From NCBI GenBank assembly GCA_949317995.1, contig OX439041.1, positions 48,159,269 through 48,223,268 on the forward strand: a stretch of DNA of 64,000 bases, read 5' to 3'. The stretch's first letter is position 1. Each line of letters begins with the position of its first letter. The translations under genes and the position numbers were made by a program. The notes beneath the pieces are model-generated. The model was not told the origin of the DNA. It saw only the letters and a program-made list of their open reading frames with translations, and made no database searches. This DNA is from Acholoe squamosa (Eukaryota; Annelida; Polychaeta; Phyllodocida; Polynoidae). Positions 56,417 through 64,000 of this stretch are shown piece by piece.

Positions 56417-57014
56417 GGAGGTTAGAATCTAGCAGGCATAGAATGAAAATGTGATGGACGTTAGAACCCAGCTGGCATAGGATCAAAATCTGACAGATGT
56501 AAGAATCTATCAGGTGTACAAGACATCGGATATTTGAAAATTTTGGAAATCTGACAGTTTAGAATGTAGTGGGCATAGAATAAAATCCGTCGGACTTTAG
56601 AATCTAGCTTGCTATACAACAAACCATGCACACTTCAGGACCCTTTGATTTTTAATTATCTGAAATTGAACATGATGATCTTAAACGACACAAGAGACCA
56701 CATGCATCAGGTGCTGCATTGCTTTAGCATTGAGGGTGTTATAAAAATTTATTTTTAATGGGGAAAGTGAAGTTCTCAACGGCCTTATATCATGTATGGA
56801 AACTTAATGGGACAATCTAGTGTTAGTAATAAAAAGGAAGTATGGAAGCAGGGTCAAAGTACAGTTCCATTAAAGCACCATTTATTTGCAGTTCTAACAC
56901 TTGGCTGGTTCCCAGCCCCACCTCTCTTGGCCGGTATGGGGCAGGTAGCTATCAACTGACCTCATGACGTCTTTGCTGGTAGATCCCTGCATGAACATGA
57001 AAAGAATTATGCAG

Positions 57015-57260
57015 CCACCTAGAGGGAACTACTTGATGTAGTTTTTGGCAGAGAATATTTTAGGCATTACTTAGAAGGCAGACACTTAAGCTATACACTG
57101 ACCACCAAGCCCTCATTCAGATGCTGACAAAATCAGACAATAAAAACATGTGGGCGTGGTGGGCATTGAAAATTCAACAGTTCTCTTTCACAATAAAGCA
57201 TCTCAAGGGAAAATTAAATGTACAATCTGATGTATTATTATACTACCCCTTGGATAAGGA
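57015..57260 (+). pseudogene. Gypsy RNase H remnant
   Basis: Reading with one frameshift gives RELLDVVFGREYFRHYLEGR, then TDHQALIQMLTKSD and FSFTIKHLKGKLNVQSDVLL. These are the C-terminal RNase H blocks of Ty3/Gypsy Pol (HYL-G-F, TDH-AL, GK-N--D-L). The final catalytic motif is altered. The RT upstream is not recognisable. Confidence 0.75.
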
Positions 57261-58320
57261 GCTAGGTTAGCTTAGTTTTACAGGAAATACCCCTGGGATA
57301 AGGAGCCAATGACTGAGTTACCACCACCCCCTAAACCGATCAGAGTTCAATACAGAGTCATGTTTAATGATCAAATTAACACACAGTCTTATCATACAGA
57401 CTCGCCACCCAACACTCTATTTAAATTACAACTATCATCAATTCTAAAAGGGAAATCTACACACCATTTCTACTGTACATGCCCTTCGGAACCACCCCCC
57501 ACAGAAAACATGGCATCAGAAACAAGAGAATGCTTTTTAGGAATGTTAGAAACAACCCTGACATTCCACTTAACAATGCATATGTTAATGCAATTAATTA
57601 CAAGCAGGCTAGGTGTCCCATGCATAATAACAATGCCGTTACAAGCGCTCCAACAAAGGACACAGTCATTAATCCAATAGCCAACCAATTTCCATGTGTC
57701 AGCCATGTTAACACACCAACAGGTGACGCCCCCAGCTGTATGATACAACACGAAACAAAGCACTGTAATCAAGCCCCGACTGACACCAATGTTGTAATCA
57801 GACAACCTGTATTGCAATCAAAGGAGGGATTAACAGAGCGGACGGCGTGCCCTAGCTCAGGCTTGACCCAAATACCGTAGCCACCTGCTAATCCCCCACC
57901 TGATACAACAAACCAGGTGACGCCATGCCGAAACCCAGGCCACTCCCCAATGTGTCCCCCTCAGTCCCACTTGACACCTATACCTGAAACAAAGCTGACG
58001 CCACGCCATAACCCAGGCCACTCCCCAATGCGCTGGCCCAATCAGGACTTCAATAAAACGCCAATTCGCACCTCAACGGAAGACCCACCAGCATTCTTGA
58101 ACACAAAGTCAGCTGTGAGAATTTACAAGCATCCTAAGCGGCGTCATAGACATGCAATAAACCAGATTCACACTTCAGTCAAAAGCAATTCTACCTTCAA
58201 AGCATCCCACCTAGCGGAACAGACACAACATCTCATGGAATTCATGAATCAGCTAGCAGACCCATCAGTATGTTATCTGAATTTAAAGAAAGAACAGAGG
58301 GACTCAGAAACGTGACACCC
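57261..58320 (+). pseudogene. Gypsy Pol linker between RNase H and integrase
   Basis: Two overlapping open segments (57479-57880, 57917-58315) encode proline- and histidine-rich sequence with two copies of RNPGHSPM-like units. The position between RNase H and the HHCC domain suggests a variable Pol spacer, or an insertion there. No domain recognised. Confidence 0.45.
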
Positions 58321-58352
58321 AACAATTTGTAAATTCCACCAAGGATCACCTT

Positions 58353-58955
58353 ATGTTAGAGGGTATCCTATGTCACATCAATTCCACTCTATATAAAAAA
58401 CATCAGGAGGTGTATTTTCAACCAGTCATAGCGGAAGTTATGAGGATTCATGTGTTAAATTTATTTCATGACATCCCCCTTGCAGGTCATGCCGGCCCCC
58501 AAAAAATGCTCGCCACTGTGGTGCCAAAAGTATATTGGAAAAGCATGGCAGGAGACATTAAAAAATACACAGGCTCTTGCAATGTTTGTCTGAAATCAAA
58601 GAAAATGAACATCACAAACAAACTTCCTATGACAAAACATGAATAACCATCCTACTCGTTTCAGTTTGTGCATATAGATGCCATAGGGCCTCTCCCACCA
58701 ACCCCAGCCAAACATAAATACATCCAGGTAGTGGTGGACAGATCAAAATTGTGTATTGCTTATCCCACAACTTCATTGCATGCAGACACCACTACTGCAG
58801 AATTCACAGAGAATGTTGGCAGAAGGTGCGCCCACCAACTTACAAAGTGATAATGCGACATCTTACAAAAACGCGACTTTCAAGAAAATGTGTAGCACTC
58901 ACAACATCAAACACATATTCAGTTCTCCCTACAGACCCCACATTGAATGGGGCCT
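58353..58955 (+). pseudogene. Gypsy integrase remnant
   Basis: HHCC zinc-binding domain: HDIPLAGHAGPQKMLATVV, YWKSMAGDIKKYTGSCNVC. Core: VHIDAIGPLPPTPAKHKYI (first D), SDNATSY (second D), then SSPYRPHIEWG, where the family has PYRPQ-NG and then the catalytic glutamate. TAA/stop codons after TKHE and a frameshift near 58840 split it. It ends abruptly at 58955 where the 58957 repeat begins, so the catalytic E region is lost. Confidence 0.85.
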
Positions 58956-58956
58956 A

Positions 58957-59310
58957 GACATTATAATCATAGTTCTAATTAGAATACAATTTATACCAGA
59001 AATATGGAGGAATGTATATTACAGGTATTTGCTAAAAATTCATATATTATGGTCAATAAGTCATATATTTAAAGGGGAGCTAGCACTGCAAATTAACAAC
59101 ATGGGTACTGATTCAAAGAGTGATCATAAAATCGCGGGCACCAGCGGAAAAATTGTGGCACCCTGATTGGTCAAGGGATGATCATGTGACTTTTTAATGC
59201 GGGCATGCATTACGATGCCAGTGCCCCTTTAACATATTAATAACGATATTGCATCATATTATGTAACACTAATTATGGAAAACGTTGATGTGGGGAATCC
59301 ATGGATGACA
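58957..59310. repeat. Dispersed repeat, copy 1, containing a small MITE
   Basis: Begins agacattataatcatagttc and matches 62918-63112 closely. The copy is interrupted by 59070-59231, absent from the other copy. It abuts the integrase remnant exactly. Confidence 0.85.
59070..59231. mobile_element. About 160-bp MITE inside the dispersed repeat
   Basis: Ends tttaaaggggagctagcactg and the inverse of ttaaaggggcactggca. It is missing from the sister copy at 62918-63112, which acts as an empty site. The target appears to be TTA/TAA-like. Confidence 0.6.
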
Positions 59311-59464
59311 TATATCCCCTAATTAGTCCTGCACGTCCATTGTGCAGGTGATATAAGGTCATAATACATGATAATGCAATTGGTTTGAGCAGAATACTAT
59401 GTCAGTAAAGTTTTCATGTCAATTGTCAAGATTTCTTAATCATTGTATCTAGGGGTTATTGAAC

Positions 59465-59587
59465 AAGTAATCAATGGATAACTCATGACGCGTGTGTGTT
59501 AGTGAAGGATAATGACACGAGGCCGTAGGCCGAGTGTTATTAGCCTTTGCTAACACACACAAGTCATGAGTTATCCATTGACTACTT
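59465..59587. mobile_element. 123-bp palindromic MITE
   Basis: The arms aagtaatcaatggataactc and the inverse pair over most of the element, with gtgtgtgttag further in. The centre is gaggccgtaggccgag. No ORF. Confidence 0.8.
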
Positions 59588-59695
59588 ATTTTATACCACG
59601 AAACCAATAAATAAACAATAGAATACCAGTAAATTCAATTTGAAAACAAAAATTATTCCCCCTCCCCTGGACTCGATGCCAGCCATTGTGTGTGT

Positions 59696-60090
59696 ACACA
59701 GGTACATACACCTCGGTGCCCGGCAGCAGACAGCAACAGCCCCCATCTTGGCTAGGCTTGGCAGCAGCACACGGTGAAAAAAGATGCTTCTCGCGGTTAT
59801 GTTTGTGTATAATACACCTCATCACCCGGCAGCGGACAGCTAAAGCATTGAATGCGTCTCGCTGTTATGTTTGTGTAGAATACACCTCGTCGCCCGGCAG
59901 CGGACAGCGACAGCGCACACGGCGAAAAAAGATGCGTCCTGGCCGGGATTTGAACCGTGTACCTCACGCGGCTGAGCGCAAAGCACTAACCACTAGACCA
60001 CCGCGCCTTCTCCGTTCACTGCATCTCACGGTTATGTTTGTGTATAATACACCTCGTCGCCCAGCAGCGGACAGCGACAGCGCACACGGC
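59696..60090. repeat. Four partial copies of a CCCGGCAGCGGACAGC unit
   Basis: gttatgtttgtgtataatac and cacccggcagcggacagc recur near 59700, 59800, 59860 and 60035, with unit lengths from about 60 to 160 bp. One unit contains the tRNA-like sequence at 59938. Overlapping ORFs (59686-60102, 59964-60239) are artefacts. Confidence 0.75.
59938..60012 (-). tRNA. tRNA-like sequence (pseudogene or SINE head)
   Basis: On the minus strand, tggtctagtggtta matches an A box and ggttcaaatcccgg a B box, at tRNA-like spacing. The acceptor and T stems pair poorly, so it is not a functional tRNA; it is probably part of a repeat family. Confidence 0.5.
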
Positions 60091-60135
60091 TTTGTATCAT
60101 AGCAAGACGTGGTTCGAACCGAGCGTATCTCGTCA

Positions 60136-60205
60136 GTCCCTGTGGCGCAATGCATAGGGGGTTGGACTAGGAATCTTAGGTTGCAGGTTCGAGCCCTACC
60201 ATGGC
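60136..60205 (+). tRNA. tRNA-like sequence (pseudogene or SINE head)
   Basis: tggcgcaatgcatagg resembles an A box and ggttcgagccc is a perfect B box. The anticodon and acceptor stems do not pair well. Most likely a tRNA-derived repeat. Confidence 0.5.
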
Positions 60206-60260
60206 AATGAAATAGTCTGTTGGTTTTAACATGTAACATATGACATGGGAGGACATGAGA

Positions 60261-60291
60261 GGCGTGCGGTTATCCTGGATAACCGCACGCC
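60261..60291. repeat. 31-nt near-perfect inverted repeat
   Basis: GGCGTGCGGTTATCC, a single T, then its exact inverse. A third, slightly mutated arm (ggataactgcacgcc) follows at 60298. Such a perfect, spacer-free palindrome is unstable and stands out. Confidence 0.9.
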
Positions 60292-60319
60292 TTACATGGA
60301 TAACTGCACGCCTTACAAA

Positions 60320-61910
60320 ATTGATGTTACAGCCTATAGGGTGTGCAATATCGACAGATATGTGGATGGGAATAGCCACCAAAAAGCACTGGGTAAGCCA
60401 GAAATCGTGGTATAAAGGTTGGATATAGGAGGCTTTGTTCAGTGTATGTTCTGTTAGGTCGACCTATTCCTTCACCTATTTGTAATTGGTCCAAAAATGG
60501 TACTGTCACATGCAGTGATTGATGTCCTACATGTATGGTTGAAAATGTTCCAGGTCAATGTTCATAAAACATGTTATTTAAGTGGTAGCAGGGTGTTTAT
60601 CTGACCTTGGTTATGGCAATAGGTATAGTAAGTTCTAATTGATATTTGAGGGGTAAGTGGAGGGTCATTTGAAGTAACAAGGTCTATGCAATTTGTGAAT
60701 GTCCTGTATTTTCCTTTTGCGATTAATAGACATATGAGTGATTTAGGTACGGCCTATTTTAGGTACGCCCTGTGTTTTATGTACGTCCTATTTTAGGTAT
60801 GCCATGGGTATTTTATATTCACTTCAGGTGTTTTTGGACTTCACTTGGCATTGAGAGTGTTACTGATTTGTAGGTCAATTGTAAGTCATTTGTAAGTCAT
60901 AGTAATTCTGTCAGTAATTACTGATAATATTAGCAGCCTAGGGGAGTGGCCACGGATTGGTCGTGCTGCTGTATATGTTAATGGGTTTTGGGGATAATTT
61001 TGTAATTGCCATTTAACCTTGGTTATATAAAACAGTTTGCTAACCTTTATCCATGTGTAGGCTTGAAAAAATTGTAATAAGAGCTCATTGTAATAATGAT
61101 TGGATCCATTTAGTTGTTGCTGTGGGGATGTAGAATTGCTTGACTAGTATAAGAGTTGATGGTGGACACTCTGGATCGGTGGTGAGCGTCCTGAATGGGT
61201 GGTGGGCGTCCTGGGGGCAATTGCCGCGTCGCTGGTCCTTTGTGTGCTCCTGAGGGCATCCTAGAGGCGTCTCTGTGACGTCTGGGCGTGCCCACGGCCG
61301 TCCTGGGGCCGTGTAGAAGTCCAAAAGTCATGCTGGGATGTCATGGGTGGTGGTAGGGTAAAGTCCCGTGGTGGTACATGCATAGTTCTCCATTTCCTGT
61401 AGTTTGGTTGATATTTGTAGGTTGTAGTGTTAGGTACTGGGTTCTTGAGGGTTCTCACACCATATTTAGTACTAGAATGTACTATCAATTAATCAGGAGT
61501 ACCAACCAGGATTGGAGAATATGAATGTGGTGTTTATTCCATAAGATGTACATAATAATATACAGAACTTTATGGAGAACCACCTGGACTACCTGACCAC
61601 TGGCCTTGAAGGTCTGGATACAAGTGATTGCTGTTACATGGGTCCAGTGGTGGTAGACAGGTGTCCCCTTCTATGATCGGATAATTAGAACATGGCATTA
61701 ATTAATGACATGATACCGGCTATTCTATTGGCTGGTGAGGACAGGAAGTACCCTGCCCCCTACCACACTACAGGTATGATGGGATGCCACCTGGAGGGAG
61801 AGCAGGGAGTGGTGTACCCCTATCTCCTCCAGGTGTGCTTTGTACAGATGTTAAAGTTTTATCAATAGAGGGGACTAATCCCTGAATGGGTATTAATCCT
61901 TCAAAGGATA
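60320..61910. other. No recognised feature
   Basis: Short local repeats (gggcgtcctgg near 61200; ggtacgccctgtgttttatg near 60770) but no supported gene. Confidence 0.4.
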
Positions 61911-61920
61911 ATGGTTGGAG

Positions 61921-62050
61921 TGAGTGAGTGAGTAATAGATGTTTAACGCCATTTCGACAGCTAAGGTCATATTCATGGTGAGAACTACTTACACAATTTC
62001 ACAGGGGAATGTGTTGGTGCCCGTGCATATGTGCACCACACACATATAGA
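61921..62050 (-). mobile_element. Short retroposon copy 4, 5'-truncated
   Basis: Starts with the (GTGA)n tail and tgtttaacgcc, ending at gcaccacacacatat, so about 60 bp of the 5' part is missing. The sequence gttggagtg at both borders (about 61914 and 62052) is a plausible 9-bp target duplication. 5' truncation is typical of LINE-driven retroposition. Confidence 0.8.
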
Positions 62051-62069
62051 TGTTGGAGTGTGTCTAGAC

Positions 62070-62917
62070 ATTGAATGGGTCCTACACACAAAAAAATATT
62101 CTGAATATCTTAGGCCTTTCGCCTAACATTTGTTGGACTTGCTAACCCAAGTTGGGAGTTTGCACGTCCCCAAACCACCGAAGTTTTCTTGGGAGTTTAC
62201 GCCTAACCATTAGGAAAAATGCCCGACTTGCCTGATTTCTCCTAACTTGCCTTAGACTTTTCCACTAACTACATAGACTTTCAAGCAATATAGCAACTCT
62301 TTTAATTCTGAAATTCTGAAATGGAAAGTGTAAACTCCACATAGGTTAAGACATCCAGAATAGAGCCTCTCCATTTGAGAAGCAAGTCCAATACCTCACA
62401 TCATTTTCTTTGCAACCCGTGAACTTAGTTGCTCTGGGTTTATCATAATGCCAAAGATGTGGATATATGAGTAAATTAGATTTTCACAAAAAAAGGTGTT
62501 TCCATTCTTCTTCATTGCTCCTTCAATAACAAATATATATTTATTAAGTGTATTCTGTTAAATCACATGCCAGGTTGAATTGTAGAGGATTTTTTATGTC
62601 GATAGTCATTGAAAGCACCATTATTCTGACATTCATAGGCTTTTCCATGATATGCACTTTAATACCATAAAAATCCTCATGCAAACCACACTGCCACCTG
62701 GTGTGAAAAAAATCTACTACCCCTTAGACAAAACTGCTACCCCTTAGACAAAACTACTACCCCTTAGACATGGCTAAGTCAAGTCAGCTTGCCTTAATAG
62801 GTTAGTTAATACTACTAACACATTAGTAAGATGTTACTAACATGTTGGGTATTTTGCCTAATGGGTGATTTTGTCTAAGTTAGATTAGTATTTACTAACT
62901 TGGATTATTTTCTGTGT
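62070..62917. mobile_element. Possible 850-bp TIR element
   Basis: Ends CTACACACAAAAAAATATTC and the inverse of CTACACAGAAAATAATCC. Related subterminal sequences (taggcctttcgcctaac; attaggcaaaatacccaac inverted) extend inward. No transposase. It directly borders the dispersed repeat at 62918. Target duplication not identified. Confidence 0.55.
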
Positions 62918-63112
62918 AGACATTATAATCATAGTTCTAATTAGAATACAATTTATACCAGAAATATGGAGGAATGTATATTACAGGTATTTGCTAATAA
63001 TTCATATATTATGGTCAATAAGTCATATATTTATCATATTAATATAGATATTGCATCAAATTATGTAACACTTAAGGGAAAACGTTGATGTGGGGAATCC
63101 ATGGATGACAAT
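62918..63112. repeat. Dispersed repeat, copy 2 (uninterrupted)
   Basis: Matches 58957-59310 without the inner MITE. It ends around ccatggatgaca. Confidence 0.85.
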
Positions 63113-63690
63113 ACTCGATTGTCACGCGCGACACAGGAGGTTGTAAAGATCGACACACGCGACACGGCACTTTTAAGAATCGACGGACACAGGAGTAGAC
63201 AGCAGAATGTAGTACTGAGGGTATTAGATAAAAATAGCCATGTGACATACGGCACTCTGCTAAAATTTGACACGCCAAAACAGCGTTTTTTCTCGGCACC
63301 CATGTATAGGCACCATTATGCCCTTCCCACCCTAGATCACAACTATAGAACTATAAATGAGCTTTACTTATTCTGAGACAAATCCACTAGATAGAGGACT
63401 GGGTGAATTTTCTTTTGCAAGGAATGTTCTTTTCTGCCCCCACCCCACCTATAAAGTAAAGTAATTGTGATTGCTCTCAATAGACAATTGCCTGGGAATC
63501 ATTTTTACCTCACTAGGCCCAACAAAATGCCACCAAACCCTTATATATCCAATTTTCATTAAGCCTCTCTCCCAATACCCATTTAGTTCATTTTGTGGTA
63601 TTCTCAATAGGAGATGCGTAATAGTGGGGATATTTGTATGATTGAGGAGATACATGTAATTCTGTTGTTATCTCCAGGGGGGGGTTGGGG
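63113..63690. other. No confident feature
   Basis: An open frame of 91 codons (63101-63376, +) contains repeated cgcgacac motifs. No family is recognised and an equally long antisense frame exists, so I do not call a gene. Confidence 0.35.
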
Positions 63691-63754
63691 CATTCATGCA
63701 TTTGCCACACCCACCACATTACATTAAGATTAAGAGTGCCAATACTGTTCGGAC

Positions 63755-63915
63755 AAACCTCCCAGCAAACACGCCTGTACTGGACTGGTACTGGGCCAAT
63801 GATGGCAACGGTATCGGGCCACTACTGGCAATACAGTACTGGCCCAGTAAAAAAGTGCAATATGGATTTCTTCTGGGCCACAAATGACAAACATTACTGG
63901 CCCAGTACTGGGCCA
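63755..63915. repeat. Degenerate TACTGGCCCAGTACTGGGCC repeats
   Basis: Several partly palindromic copies of tactgggccagt-like sequence occur in both orientations. ORFs through it are artefacts. Confidence 0.65.
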
Positions 63916-64000
63916 TTCAAGGGCCATTTACCTTACAGTTTGTTGGTTTATCTGATCTGTTTCAGACACACATGTGTTTTGAATGACATGCTTTTTATTC

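Larger units (their letters stand above)
52640..56620. repeat. Foldback-like array of degenerate 35-40-bp units with strand switch
   Basis: Left half (to about 54360): units in the orientation ttctatgcccactag ... gcccgtcaga. Right half: inverse orientation, gttagaatctagtgggcata and gaaaatctgacgg, many copies (for example near 55028, 55316, 56424). The switch lies near 54360. Two insertions interrupt it (53180-54070 and 55558-56416). Long inverted arms made of tandem degenerate units resemble foldback (FB) elements. No coding capacity. Confidence 0.65.

Noticed and set aside
60136-60205. Functional tRNA gene
   Set aside because: The A and B boxes are good but the acceptor and anticodon stems do not pair properly.

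Overview
The window is animal genomic DNA, most likely from a marine invertebrate and probably a mollusc. It is AT-rich, has no operon structure, and is saturated with transposable elements and micro/minisatellites. The molluscan guess rests on two things: a (GTGA)n-flanked short retroposon whose 'tgtttaacgcc' core resembles repeats common in molluscan genomes, and a short-LTR Ty3/Gypsy element of the Mag/Steamer-like type. No complete host gene can be read from the sequence. A few splice-bounded open segments on the + strand (about 1.0-5.3 kb, 10.6 kb, 19.4-21.7 kb, 23.4 kb) may be exons of one or more unrecognised host genes.

Layout. 1-25 kb: possible small exons, several minisatellites (41-bp, 52-bp, about 60-75-bp and 42-bp units), a partial segmental duplication (6.1-7.3 kb and 8.6-9.9 kb) one copy of which carries an 880-bp TIR element with a 7-bp target duplication, a 222-bp TA-flanked MITE (11.4 kb) and a Harbinger-like MITE (14.1 kb). 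26-29.7 kb: a decayed tyrosine-recombinase retrotransposon (DIRS/Ngaro type) with an upstream ORF, RT, RNase H, recombinase and split direct repeats, broken by stops, a (TA)n tract and a short retroposon. 30-38.6 kb: minisatellites, inverted-repeat elements, a tRNA-headed SINE and more copies of the short retroposon. 39.0-41.4 kb: a young Gypsy element, minus strand, with two identical 167-bp LTRs and a 5-bp target duplication; it keeps gag and protease but has lost RT to integrase. 42-44.2 kb: three TIR elements and a recombinase fragment.

44.6-51.9 kb: the centrepiece, an almost intact L1-like LINE. ORF1 is a coiled-coil/RRM-like L1 ORF1 protein fused at its C-terminus to a complete-looking NADAR domain (YbiA-like, NAD/ADP-ribose-linked N-glycosidase superfamily). 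ORF2 encodes an apurinic-type endonuclease and reverse transcriptase, interrupted once by an amber codon before its C-terminal zinc-knuckle region. A retrotransposon carrying an enzyme able in principle to remove ADP-ribose from nucleic-acid bases is the most interesting observation here.

52.5-64 kb: a large foldback-like array of degenerate repeats that changes strand in the middle, a second decayed Gypsy pol (RNase H and integrase), palindromic MITEs, tRNA-like sequences and a further short-retroposon copy. Everything recognisable as protein-coding belongs to mobile elements. The window is a nested record of insertions rather than a functional gene cluster.
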